DNA from: Linnemannia elongata
Lineage: Eukaryota > Mortierellomycota > Mortierellomycetes > Mortierellales > Mortierellaceae
Assembly: GCA_036320915.1 (NCBI GenBank)
Contig: JAXBDG010000011.1
Coordinates: 84,501-148,500, forward strand
DNA length: 64,000 nucleotides
Direction: 5' to 3'
The position numbers and the translations under genes were made by a program. The notes under the pieces are model-generated. The model was not told where the DNA came from, made no database searches, and saw nothing but the letters and a program-made list of their open reading frames with translations. Of this stretch, positions 1 through 12,043 are shown piece after piece (within the stretch, counting starts at the first letter, position 1; every line of letters starts with the position of its first letter).

Positions 1-1373
1 GTGCGGTTAGACAAAAAGGCGGTTTCATTCGGTATTGTGTGAAAAAACGGTAAAAAAGTAACAGAAAAAAACGAAAAGAAGAAAGAAAAGAGAGACGCAT
101 ACCAGGGTGGAGAGGGTGTGAGGGTGGTGAGGGTTAGCAGACATTGTGTGTTGTTGTGTTGGGTGAGTGTGAATGGAGAAGGAGGAGTTGATGAGTGATG
201 AGAAGAAAACAGAAGAAGAGAAAAAAAAGAAGGGGTAGCCTCACTCTATTTATTTGATCAGAACGGAATAATAAATTTAGAGTACTGTAAGAGAGAGTCT
301 GATTGAAATGGATTCATTGATTGTCAGTGTAATCATATCATCATTGTCGTTCCTTTTTTTTCTTTCTTTCTCACCCTCTCTCTTCTCCCCATTACACACA
401 CACACACACCCCATGCATCCTCAAGTCGCCCTTTGATTCACCGCCCGCTCTTCTTTCTTTCTTTCTTTCTTTCTTTGACAAAACAACAGACAAACACGCT
501 CTATCTCTCCCTTCTAATCATTGGCCTCTTTCTTTCTTTGTCTTTTCTTTATTGTTTTCCTTTTCCTGCACTTTTTTGTATACACAAACACCTTTTACTA
601 TTATTATCCTTGCTATATCCGCTTGGACCATGCCCCAAAGGATGATCACCCCATTGGACCACTTCTATTTGCTTTTGTAGATATACCTTGCATTCACATA
701 TATCACTCATATTCCATCCTTCTTGTATAACTACCATCGAGCATGCCCTAGAAAAGGCGATTGATCCGGAGGCATGGGTGTGAATGAAGACTGTTCAGGT
801 ACCATCTCATCAAATCCATTAGATTTCTTTTATCCAACTCACACACACCCATTCCATAAACTCTCATATTCACACCAACCCTCTCTTAGCATCCGCTCCG
901 GGTCTCATCTAAAACCATCGCCTCACTTTTTCGGTTCTCTCTTGGTCTTCGACCTTTCTAACCCCAGTTCATTCTTGTTCTCCATGACCAATGACTAAGC
1001 ATGGCCTACACTCTTCACGTCCTGCCAGTAACAGATCCATAAGCACCGAAAAGAAAAAAAAAGCAAAACGGGCTGTCGATTGTCAACATTCCAGAAAGTA
1101 ATGATCATAGATAGATAGATACTCGATGATTTGCTCACTCCAGTGGTCATTCAATTCAGGAACCCAAAATTAAAGGGATAGAAGAATAGGCCGCATCTGT
1201 GTAGAAGGGAGAAAAAGCTCTCGGCGCTTTCTTTATCTCCGTTCTTCTTTCATTCGAAAGGAATCAAAAAAAGTAACGCCTGTTGTCATTCTCTACATGA
1301 TAATCCCTTTGTTTGTTGACATGTCCTTTGTGTTTACTATATTTTTTTCATTTCTCTTTCGGACATTCGGCAG

Positions 1374-1405
<32 letters not shown>

Positions 1406-2472
1406 TAGCCACATTCCCTTCTCTTTATCAATCATCCTCTTTTCTTTAACGATCATGAACAAGATTACCAACTATGATGGTGGGGAAGAAAGAAGGATAA
1501 GAAAATAAATCTGTCTTTTGTGCGTCAAAGAGACATTTTTTGTTAGTTCCCAGCAAAACCTATTGAAACACCTTCCTCTTAAGGATCCCTATGACCAAAA
1601 CCCCAAGGCAAGACACAGACCCAAACATTCAATCCCACAAAGGAAGATCGAAATCCATCCACACCTACCATCGTACTTCAATTTCCCCTCCTTTGTTTTT
1701 CATTTAAACCAATCAACAAAAAGAACTCCAAACACTTGACAGCATGTTGAGTAGCCTTTTCATGAAGTCTGGAAAGATGTTCTGCTGACAAACAACAACA
1801 ACAGCTAAAATCGTTCCTTCTGGTGACTTTTAGTTTCGCCCAAGAGTTCTAATCAGGTACTGAAAGAAAAAAAAAACCAAACGAGCAGCAAACTGACAAC
1901 GTAACGGACAGACACTCTACCCGTGCGCTCTCGCTCGACGGCGTTTGTTTGCACTCAAAGATATGTGTCCGCCAGAACAAGAACAAGAAGAAAAGAAACA
2001 TCAAAAACCCTAATTCCACTGCAATGATAAGAAAATGAAACGGCAGCGGGCAGTCAGTATGCAAGAAGGAAAGAGGAAGTAACCTTGGTTTGCCGAGATT
2101 TGTTTTTTCATTATCTTATCTCTCTTGAGAAGTGGTCCGTTCTTTTCCATTTCAACCCACTCCCTTCTCTATCCCCCCCCCCCACAAACAATAATTTGAA
2201 TCTCAGGTCCAACCAAAGTCAAACAAAGTCTGACCAACTCCACCAAGCACCCAACAGCCAAACCAACCAAACTGCTCGAAGCACAAATCCAAACTTTTTT
2301 TCCTGCCTTTCCGTTGGCAACAACAAGCCCAACGGACAAGCCTACATGCATAATCCCCCCGCACAATCGCATCATAGCAAAAAGTAGTTTATTTTCCAGT
2401 TCACAGAAATAACAATGACAGGATAAGAACGATGAGTAACAAAGCGGAAAGGGGGGAACTCATCTAAAGGTT
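1..2472. other. Intergenic, no gene supported
   Basis: Open frames here are short, low in complexity and show no domain. The stretch is rich in CT/TTTC microsatellites (about 360-380 and 460-475), a short CA repeat near 400-412, a run of 29 C at 1374-1402 and a TAGA repeat near 1110-1121. The first 240 bases are purine-rich like the 5' leaders of other genes here and may belong to a minus-strand gene beyond the left edge, which cannot be shown. The stop of the RFWD3-like gene at 2473 closes the region. Confidence 0.6.
1374..1402. repeat. Poly-C tract (29 C)
   Basis: An uninterrupted run of 29 cytosines lies in intergenic DNA. The length may be inexact, because such tracts are prone to sequencing and assembly error. 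Confidence 0.95.
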
Positions 2473-5400
2473 TTATTGGGTATTGAACATGGGAGATGAA
2501 GCAGTCGAGGAAGGACCTTGCCCCACTGTTCCAGATCCTCCTACTCCATTGTCACCATCAGCATCATCAATGACGATAACATCGCCACCGCCGCCATCAC
2601 CGTCACCGTCATCGTCGTCAAGCCGCCGCCTCTTCCCTCTACTCCTTGCAAGAACTGGGTCGTCACCTTCGTCCTCTTCCACCTCACTACCTTCTTCGTC
2701 ATCACTATCCTCCTCATCACCCAAAGGTTGACTCTCGGACCATCGATACATCCCAAGTTCCTTGTCCGAGAGTGTCACAATGTACTCGTCCACTCCCGAG
2801 ACCACCACCGGCTTGACATCTCGGATCACCGTGTTCGCAGGAATATTGCCCCCACTTTGGATAACATGTTGAGCTAACGGACCATGGTCCAGAGTTGATA
2901 TAGGGCGCCCGCTCAATGTCTGTCTCCTCTCATTCTCTTCTTCCTGTGCCTTTCTTGACTTGAACTTTGGATCATACCATACATGTGCCTATCGCAACCA
3001 TTGGATGTTACTGGTAAGTGATCGCAATGGCGAGAACATAGACACGAATCAAAAAGAGAAGAAAATGACTTACGACGCAGTCGGATCCGGCGGCCATGTG
3101 GACGGAGTCGTTTAGCCTTGAAAAGATGCTGTTCCTCGACTGCGGCACAGGCGTTCCCCCAATGACCTTGTAATCACTCCGGAGCAACAAGTCTCCAGAA
3201 TATGGGTCCTGATCGACAGTACCACGGACATGGTGTGTGGTCTTTGTATTCATAAAGTTATAAGTGGCCATCCAGTTCCGAGAGACACTGTCAAAAGAGA
3301 CTGAATTACAACTCGATCCCTTCAATCGAACCGGGAGCAATCGTCCGTCCGGCTCCTTCTCTGCCGCCATCAAAGAGCTAGAGCCCCCTGTTGTTTCTAT
3401 GGACTGACTGGACGACAAGCTGTCGCCACCCAACGCCGTCGACAGTTGGCTCCCACTAATGATCAGTTCCTGACTGAACACTCCCGAAAGCGTTCCAGCA
3501 TTCATACCCGGCTCAAAATTATATACAAACGCGCCGTCAACACTGCCACACAGAATGGCCTCCTGGTCATGTCCCTCCATTGGGCCGATATGTGTCATCG
3601 AGTGGATCGGTGCATGGCCTAATAGTCCTGGATTGCTGAAACTGTAGATCGGTTCTTTTGTATTCCGGAGGTCGAGCGTCAATATGCTGGTCTGCCTTGA
3701 CTTCACTGCACAGTACACCAAGTTTGAGTCCGTTGTTGACCAGCAACACGACCACACCGCTCTTTCCAGATCATACCTGTCCCAACACCAAATGTAATAT
3801 GGCGTCAGTTAATTAAGGCACAAATTCGCAAAGCAACAAAATACAGTGGGAGTTGATTACGTACGTGAGGAGGACTTGTTTGGAGAGGGCATTGGTGACT
3901 TTGAGGGTCTTGTCCAAACTGGCGGTGAGGATGAATGCCTTATTAATGCCTGGTTGTCCAATGTAACAGCGCACATCCTTAATGGGTTTCGAGTGCACTG
4001 GAATAAAATCGTGATAGGTGCTTGCAAAGTCCCGCATCGACACTTTTGCAATCCCGTGCTGTTCTCCCATCTGTCGGCTGTACACCAACATTTCTTCGTC
4101 CTGGCGATACGCCAAGTACTGTGTTGCTACCGGTGCCTGTGTTAAATATGATATAAAATGCTATTGAGTCCACATCCCGACTTAGGTCCTCCGTATAGAG
4201 TGATATTCAAGACAGAGAAAGTTCTTACCCTGGCTGTGATGGGAATCGTCCGCGCGGTTACATACGAAAAGTGCTTTACAATTTCTCGTTCCGGATACAC
4301 CATCTTTAGCTGCTTCACCTCCGCTCGGTACCTACTCAGCATCAAAAGAGTAATAACAATCATTAGTCAGACAAGTTCTCATTATGACCAAGGTGACTGA
4401 AGACAACGAAAAAGGTTTGTACCGTGCTTTGAGAGCACGCTGACGGTCATGCTTCTTGCGCATATCAGTAAGCTCATTACTAAGCATCTCATAGGCGAGG
4501 CGAGAATTAGCCAGTTCCTTTTCACAGCGCAATCTGGCTTCCCTCTCCTCCCTGGCTCGTGCATTCGCCTCGTCCTTTTCGACCGTATCCATCACTACGA
4601 CGGATTTGCTCCATATCCGGCGAATATCTCTCCGATTCGTAGCCAGGCTAAAATTGAAAAACAGTCGTTCCATTAAAGGTAAGTGAGATGTTACGAGTTT
4701 GAAAGAGTAGCATCGCGGCAATTTTTTCATATGAGCGAAGTAGAGAGAGAGGGTAAAGAGTCATTACCGGGACTTACTTGCACTCTGGACATTTCGCTGG
4801 ACCGTTTCCTCCTGCGTTCTGGTTGATCCACTTTGTGATACAACTATTGTCATTTAGAAATGCCAATATGGTTAGAGAACAAAGTCCCCAGCCATATTTT
4901 AGCTCGAAACAATAGTAATGTTCTAAATAATTGTAGGTGTACCTTTCGCCAAAGAGATGTCCACACTTGATAGAAACAAGTCGATGTTTCCCGCTGTTGG
5001 TCCAAGACTCGAAGCATATCGAGCAAGTCGATTCCTAAATGCCGAAAAAGTTCATACCAGGGGGTCTCTCCTGTCAATACCATGTTCCATTCGCAAAGTA
5101 ACATTGTGTCCCTTATATAAGTTGCATTCAATGTGCGATGTGCGATGGTGATAGGGTACCTCGGTTTCAACGTTCTGTGGCCGAGGTTCAGGGATATGCG
5201 ATCGCTCAGGTCCAACCATAGGCCGCGTCACAACATGGACTTGACTCTGAAAATCATGATCTTGGGACGATATCATTGCCTCCTGGTGAAGGTGAGCCTG
5301 CTGTCCACCGGTAGCATGCTGTTGAATCACAGCATGACCTGGTCCTGGTGGCAAGTCGTCCCGTGCTTGAAGTACTTGATTAAGGTTATTGCCATTGTTG

Positions 5401-5483
5401 TCGTTGTTGTTGTCTTCGTTGCCATTATCACTGCCGTCGTCGTCAAAGGAGTGTTCATTGATGTCGTCGAACGTGTCGTCCAT
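2473..5483 (-). CDS. RFWD3: RFWD3-like RING / coiled-coil / WD40 E3 ubiquitin ligase
   Basis: Animal RFWD3 is a nuclear E3 ligase that ubiquitinates RPA and RAD51 at stalled forks and crosslinks. Exon 1 (start 5483) encodes an acidic, Asn-rich N-terminus with no clear domain. The RING follows across two exons near 5047-4793 and reads [24 protein letters not shown] and CPEC, a very close match to the animal RFWD3 RING. Next come a charged coiled coil (4666-4425, ending near LKA), a WD40-type region (about 4330-3060, including AVWSCCW and [10 protein letters not shown], which match RFWD3) and a last exon from about 2989 with a [19 protein letters not shown] propeller strand. An acidic tail with a KRRR cluster ends in SSPMFNTQ. 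About eight exons; the junction before the RING is ambiguous (see findings). Fungal function is inferred from the family. Confidence 0.85.
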
Positions 5484-5767
5484 GGTCTCATTGAGAGCGT
5501 CAAAAAAGAGGACAAGGGCGGGGAAGTGTTAAAGAATAAAAAAATAATTGTTAAGGGAATTTTGGTTTGAAGGGGGACAGATCGTTTAGTACACAGAGAA
5601 CCCAACATTTGCACGTGACTATTACAATGAAGGTTTGAACGAGCATGCTGTTTTCGGCTTTTTTTTTTCGATGGTGCTTTCTATTTTGTTTGTTGCTGTG
5701 AGTCTAACTTTGAGGTGTGGAGAAGAAAAGGAATTCCCACGCTCTAAGATCTACGAAAAGGAAAGAA

Positions 5768-7700
5768 TTATGCGCCATTGTTCTCAACCTCATCCTCAAA
5801 GGGGGGAAGGTCATAGAAGATAGGGTCAAACTTCTCAAGCGAATCCAGACGCTGGGTAGGTCCCTCCAAAGTAGGGTAGAGACGTCCAATATTCTCGTCA
5901 GGCACCCAGAGGACCTTCATCTCGGCATTGACTCCTGCCTGGACACCGATAGGCGAATCCTCAAAGACTAGACAGTTCTCGTTCTTAATCTCCTCGTGTC
6001 CAAAGTGCTCCTTCAAGCGATCACGAGCCACAAAGAAAATATCGGGGTTGGGCTTGCCATTTTGAATCGCAGGGTCGTCGCCGCACACAATCACGTCAAA
6101 TAAGGTGAACAGGTGCTGGTTGTTCATCGACTTGAGGTTAAAGTTCTTGCGGTACGAAGAAGTCGCCACCTATTTGTCACAATTATCATAGTAGTTGTGA
6201 GTATACCAAGCATTTTCGTTCTCATCCTTTTCGCTTGCTCATGCTTGCGTCCTGTATCCATAGAATTCAAGACGGGAGAGAAAAACTTACGGCGATGGGG
6301 ATCTTCTTTGCCTTCAGGTGCTTAATGAGGCGCTATGGGGCAATTGAAACATTTCCGTATTGAGACAAAGGTTAGAAACTGAAGGGGGGGTAGGAAAGCG
6401 GGCGTATGCCGGGGCATACTCGTTCACACAATCCCGACCCGAAAGGATTAACCGAAAAGAAAAACAGAAACAATTTACCATGACACCGGGGAGAGGGACG
6501 CAGTGTGGGAAACGCTCCAGCTGGAGAAGGTGGCGCTCGTGAAGATACTCCTCTGGGGTCATATCTGCGCCCGATTCCGCAACCAGAATGGCCGCCGACT
6601 ATCCATTCATTTCAATCCAAACCGGGATAGCGAGTGTTAATACTCTTGCTGCTTTCAATTGACAAAGTTTAGACGAAGAACAGGCATTCCTTGCGCACAG
6701 CAGACTACTTACTTCCTTCTCGCGGAGACCCATGAGCTTGGCCTTGAGCTCGAAATCATATCTCTTGCCGTAGCGTCCAAGAATTTCAGCTATAGCAAAG
6801 AGTGAGTGCAAGATCCTGTTAGCTTATGTTCAGACAGTTGTTCGGGAGAAAGGTGAGGAGGGCTACATGTGTCCGAGAGGATGCATCTGGGATCCCCGGC
6901 ATTTGTGTATCCGTGGGCAAGGGAAAGAAGGAAGGAAGTGAAAAAGAGCAATTGAACTCTATGTTGTGTAAGTTGTGTGTCCTTTGAATTGTGGAATGGT
7001 CCAATTCGACTCTTGTCAGAAACCCTTTGTATTGATGACTCTTCTGACGCATAAAAATGCACAGCAGGGAGATGGCGAGGGGTCAAAGAGGAAGGGAGGT
7101 GTGTCGAGTGTAAAAAAGTGTTGTGCCCATGATGAGTGAGAGGGCGCAGGCAAGTATTCAATTGGGTCTTTTCCGAGGTGATGGTTGGTTGGTGATAGAA
7201 AAGTGCAACGTGGCGTTTGATCAACAGATAGATATCCGTTGTGTTCCTGGGAGAGAGTACAGTAGGGCGTAGCAACAACGGCAATCATTGATTGCCCAGA
7301 AAAGGGAAAGGCTATCTTCACTCCCCCCATCCAATGCATACAAGAGAATTGGAGGATAAAGGGAGAGAAGGGTATTGAAGGATACACCTGGTTGGCGCAG
7401 TGTTCACTTCCTGTCCATAGCCTCGTTTCATAGTCTTTTTTGATGTTGCTGTTGCTGTTGTTGTTGTTGTTGTTGTTGTTATTTTTTTTTTTTCTATTTC
7501 AGCGCTAGTCAGGTGTTTAGTACCAATTGTTATGTTGGTATGTTGGTATGCTTACAGGTGATCTCTGTGTAGAGGGTCTCTGTGTTGATGAGGAGACCAT
7601 CCATGTCGAAGATGCAGTAGTCAATGTGGTGGACGGGGGTGGCAGCAGCAGTGGTGGTGGTGCCTGCAGGGACGATGGTCGAGGCAGCAGACGAGGGCAT
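5768..7700 (-). CDS. HAD-family phosphatase, pseudouridine-5'-phosphatase type
   Basis: A haloacid dehalogenase-fold phosphatase closest to animal PUDP (HDHD1), which dephosphorylates pseudouridine 5'-monophosphate; other sugar phosphates are possible substrates. Five exons read as 7556-7700, 6713-6789, 6479-6598, 6291-6332 and 5768-6169, with phases that all fit, giving 261 aa. Motif I is FDMDGLLINTE with both catalytic aspartates, motif II is VATSSY, and the motif III/IV region includes GDDP, GKPNPDIF and VFEDSPIGVQA with its Mg-binding acidic pair. The start at 7700 (MTMPSSAAS) adds an Ala/Thr-rich leader of about 25 residues ahead of the fold. Intron 1 is 766 nt, long for this locus, and contains a CTG/GTT repeat near 7445-7480. 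It is transcribed divergently from the RECQ5-like gene. Confidence 0.88.
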
Positions 7701-8126
7701 GGTCATAATTATTACGGAGGGATAAGGTAGGGAGTAGGGGAAACGGTAAACGGCAGTGAGTGAGCGAGTGAGTGGGTGGAGGGGGGTAGTAAAGAATAAG
7801 AAGAGAGAGAACAGCGGAAAAATGGAAGGTGTGAAAATGTGAGTACTTATGCTTTTTTCACCTGCACTAAGAAAATTCATTTTCCATCTACTAAATCTGC
7901 TGGGCGCACATTTGCCAGTCCGACAATGACGAAGGGAGCTGAGGCAGGTTAAGGGGTCCAAGTTGCCACCAAATTACGATAGTCAGGTCAAGTCAACGAA
8001 GCCAGGAACGCGATCTTTTGTTTTCATTTTCCTGCATTCTTTCATTAATTCTTTCATTCATTCTCTACACGCTTACTCACTTACAACTACATCAGTCCGA
8101 CAGGACATCGAGAGCCTGCAAGGAAC
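7701..8126. promoter_or_regulatory. Divergent intergenic region, phosphatase / RECQ5
   Basis: These 426 bases separate two divergent start codons and must carry both promoters. Pyrimidine-rich stretches precede the RECQ5-side ATG (about 8020-8090). No confident TATA box was seen. Confidence 0.5.
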
Positions 8127-11100
8127 ATGAAGAAGCAAGCAAAGGAGGTCAAGACGATAAAGGTTCAGACACAGCTCTGCTTCAAGAACCACTCGGGAAA
8201 CACGGCCGCTTTTCAGGAGGAACAGAAGCAACAGTCCCTCTCAAAGGCATTCGTCGACTGTAACAAATGTCTCCGCACCGGTAAACAAATAACGTTGTTT
8301 CATGGATTCACTTACATACAATCTCATACGGTCAAGGTCACTGAGCATAACACTTTTTAATTTGATCCGCATCTGCACCGAAATAGTCTTTGGATTGAAG
8401 GAGTTCCGAGGTCAACAGGAGGCCATCGTTCAGGCATCTCTGGAAGGTACATTTTTCTTGTCTCTGGTTCATGAGAAGTAAACGGGGCTATGAATGATAT
8501 CGAGAACGATATATAACAAACCCTCTCATATACATCTCAACAGAAAGGGACATGATGGTGATTATGCCGACAGGAGGGGGCAAGTCGCTTTGCTATCAAC
8601 TACCAGCTGTCATGAGCAAGGGCGTAACGATCGTAGTTTCACCATTACTTGCACTGATCCATGACCAAGTAATTGCACTCTTGCGTCTCGGAATCAAAGC
8701 TGCCGCGCTTAACTCGTCCATCGGCAAAACTGAGCGGACAAAAGTACTGCGCGACCTCGCACTCTCAGAACCTACTACCAAACTGCTCTACGGTAGGTCG
8801 TGCGCCTATCTTATCAAGGTTTATTGACGATGCTTTGTTTTAGGGTCGGAGTAAGGATATGCCTTGCATTATGCTAACCGAAGGTCATTTCTAACTCTTT
8901 CTGGATTAGTGACACCGGAGTTGCTCGCGACGACAGAGTTTCGAAAGTACATCTCTGCGCTCTACGGAAGGGAGATGTTGGCAAGGCTCGTTATCGATGA
9001 GGTTTGTTATCACTTTGCTGCTAAACTTGGATCGCGATGCCTTATGAAGTTTGAAGCCCATATGTATTAATAGACACGCGTTCCTTCTGTTCTATAGGCT
9101 CATTGTATCAGCGAGTGGGGTCACGACTTCAGAAAGGACTACAAAAAGTTGGATTACTTCAGGAAGACGTTTCCAAAGTTACCCATCGCCGCTCTCACAG
9201 CCACAGCCACCGAAAAGTATGTTCCTTCTTCTATTTACATGAATATCGACTACCTAGTTATGAGAGTTGTTGCTAACCAGACTTTGCGGCGTTATCGACA
9301 ACTAGGGTACGGCAGGATATCAAGTCAACGTTAGGATTACCTGAACTACCGAAGCTGTCTTTCTTCATGACATCCTTCAACCGCGATAACCTTTACTACG
9401 AGGTGCGTATTGGAAAAATGGACTCATCCTGTTCTTCCGCACGCCATGAACAATCTACTTACTATTGATTATTATGTAACCTTAGGTACGGTTCGACACA
9501 GATCGGTACAACAACTTTCTGAGTTTTATGAAGGGTGTGTACAAGACGCGGATGAAACGACTGCAGGCAGCGACAGAGACAAAGAACAAGCTACCACCGG
9601 CTCAGTTCACATCTGCAAGGACATATACCCCAACAGAGGCACCCAAGCCGCTGGCGGAGCAAAAAATCGAACCCGTTTGCGGGATCATCTACTGTGGGCA
9701 GCGAGCAACATGCGACGATCTGGCTAGTAGGCTCAAAGGCGACGGAATATCAGCTGCTGCATTTCATTCTGGAATGACCCCAAGGCAGCGAGCAGAGGTT
9801 CAGCAGCGGTGGTGTTTGGAGCCACCAGCGGATGATCCTAAGAAGAAGAATGGCAGTTCGCCTACTACTCCTGCTGTTATTGGCAAGCCTATTGATGTGA
9901 TTGTCGCCACGATCGCCTTTGGTATGGGTATTGACAAGGCTAACGTCCGCTTTGTCTGCCACTGGGAGATCCCCAAAACCGTCGAAGGTACCTCGGTAGT
10001 CCTCTGGTTTAGCGTAGTTCGACGACATGATATGTCTTGCTTGTAAGAGCGACAACTAACGTTCCCTTCAATTTCATTTTATAATATATAATAGGCTTCT
10101 ACCAGGAGAGTGGGCGTGCGGGACGAGACGGAGCTTTGTCGAGATGCATTCTTTACTACTCTCGGGAAGACAAGTCAAAGATTGAGTTCCTTCTGGCTGT
10201 AGAAGCAGAGCGACAGAAGCAAAAGGCGACCAAAGCTGGAGAAGCACCTCAGCACAAAAAGTCATTACAGGACACAATGGACAAGTTTCAAAAGATGGTC
10301 GCCTACTGTGAAAACACCAAACAGTGTCGACACGTCTTTCTGTGCGAGTACTTTGGAGAGACGGATGTCAAGAAGGAGGTCGTTTGCCAGGATGGTGCTC
10401 GGTGTGATATCTGCCGGACACCCGAGAAAGTCGCCAAGGACAAGACCGAGAAACTGTCGAGCCTTACAAGCACAGGCAGTCGGGTGCAGTATATGGGTGG
10501 TACCAAGACGTTTATTGGTTCGGACGGGACCGTGCAAGTGCAGGGCGCGTGGCAGACGGCTTCTTCTGCTTTGGATCGATATGATGCTGGTCTTGCCGGG
10601 TATGACGATGACTATGGCGACGACGACTCAGAGGTTGGCGAAGGGAGTGACGATGATTCGATTCAGGATGGCTCGGAGATCGATGAAGAGGAAGAAGAAA
10701 AGAGAAACCGCGAAGACTATGACTCTGATGCTGAGCGAAAGGCTAAGCGGAGGAAGCTACTTTTTGGTATGTCATTGCTGTTGCTCTGAAAGATGCTTTT
10801 CCATCACTACACTCTGCAGGATGGTGAGAATCTGACCTTGTTTTGTCTTCACTAAAACAGGTAAATCTGTCGATCCCTCGTACTACAAGAAGGCTGAGGC
10901 ACCAACAGCACCGTCAGCAGAAGTGCAGGAGACGATATCGGCCAACAAGTATGGTCTTTGCCACGCAACATCTTCTAAGGTGGCGCTTAAGTTCCGGGAG
11001 CTATGCTATGAGTCTGTGGCAAAAGCTCTTGGGTCACTCTATCAAAGTGCACACAAGTCTTTGGCGACCGAGTATATGTTGCGATTGACTCCAGATACGA

Positions 11101-11456
11101 CTGCATCCTTGCCCAAGGCTGAGCTGGATGGGAGGATGGCAAAGTTTGTGAAGGTACTTGCGGTGAGAATTGAGGCGACGGCGTTTGAGGCGAGTGGGAC
11201 ACAGACTATCTACAGGACGCTGTTGGGCCATCGGGTCAAGGAGATCAAAGGGTTTGAGACCAAGGCCAAGACTGGAGTACCACTTCTGGTCAATCAATTG
11301 CAAAAGCAAAGCGGTGACAGCGATATCATCAACAATGCCGCTCAGACATCGCTTGCTGCAAAGGACAGTAACTTGGCATGGACGACAGCCATTGAGGTCT
11401 GGCATCAATTGGACGGACCATTGACTACAATTAGTGAAAGGCAGCAAATGAGCTAA
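8127..11456 (+). CDS. RECQL5: RECQ5-type RecQ DNA helicase
   Basis: A 3'-5' superfamily 2 DNA helicase. RECQ5 enzymes act in the nucleus, removing RAD51 filaments and associating with RNA polymerase II. About eight or nine exons: exon 1 at 8127 (MKKQAKEVK) ends at a gtaaac donor; exon 2 carries the Q-motif FRGQQEAI; then [14 protein letters not shown] (Walker A), [12 protein letters not shown] (Ia), [15 protein letters not shown] (Walker B, split by an intron), ALTATATEK (III), CGIIYCG (IV), [23 protein letters not shown] (V, in two parts) and [13 protein letters not shown] (VI). A zinc-binding RecQ-Ct segment has [12 protein letters not shown] and CDIC. An acidic linker follows, with a KAKRRKLLF basic patch, then a C-terminal region from about 10860 that resembles the RECQ5-specific domain. 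An insert lies between motifs III and IV. The [11 protein letters not shown] and YYSREDK context favours RECQ5 over BLM/Sgs1. Confidence 0.93.
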
Positions 11457-12043
11457 AGGCAAACTAAGGAACCAGTAGGAAACTATGAATCGACAAGATA
11501 GGACCCTGTTGAAGCGAGGTGGGTTTGAGACCGAGGGGTGGTTGATCGCCTGTGTGTGTCGCTCTCTCTCACACTTTGTGTCAGAGTAGACAGAGGTCTT
11601 GCATCCCTTTCTTTCTCCCTCGTCTTTTTGCTGTCCATTCTTCCCTCTCTTTCTTCTCCTTTTGTAGTCTTTTTTTCCCCTTCCTTCATTTTTGCTTACT
11701 TCACTTTTCTTTTCTCTCTTTCTTTGCTTTTTCATAACCCTCCGCCCCTTCCCTCTTTACCCTCTCTTTGCTCTCTTTGCATACATACACTCTCTACCCT
11801 ATTTCATAACCCGCTCTGCTCTGGATACCCCTACCTCTATCTTTTTTACTTGCATCCACCTCTCTCGAACCTTGCCACTCTCTTCTTCATTGCCAACCTC
11901 CTCCTTCACGCTTTACCCTTCTTCCCTCTTACCCCCTCCTTGCTCATTCCCACGCAAGGCTGAATCAATAAACCACTATTCCCCATTCACTCACAAGCGT
12001 CATCAATACAAACAAGCAATAACCAGAAGTGTCTGTGTCTGCC
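11457..12043. other. Intergenic: RECQ5 3' side and DUF2985 gene 5' side
   Basis: Strongly pyrimidine-rich on the plus strand (many CTTTC and CCCTC runs, 11600-11950), as often seen upstream of fungal start codons. No gene was seen; the longer frames are low-complexity. Confidence 0.5.
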
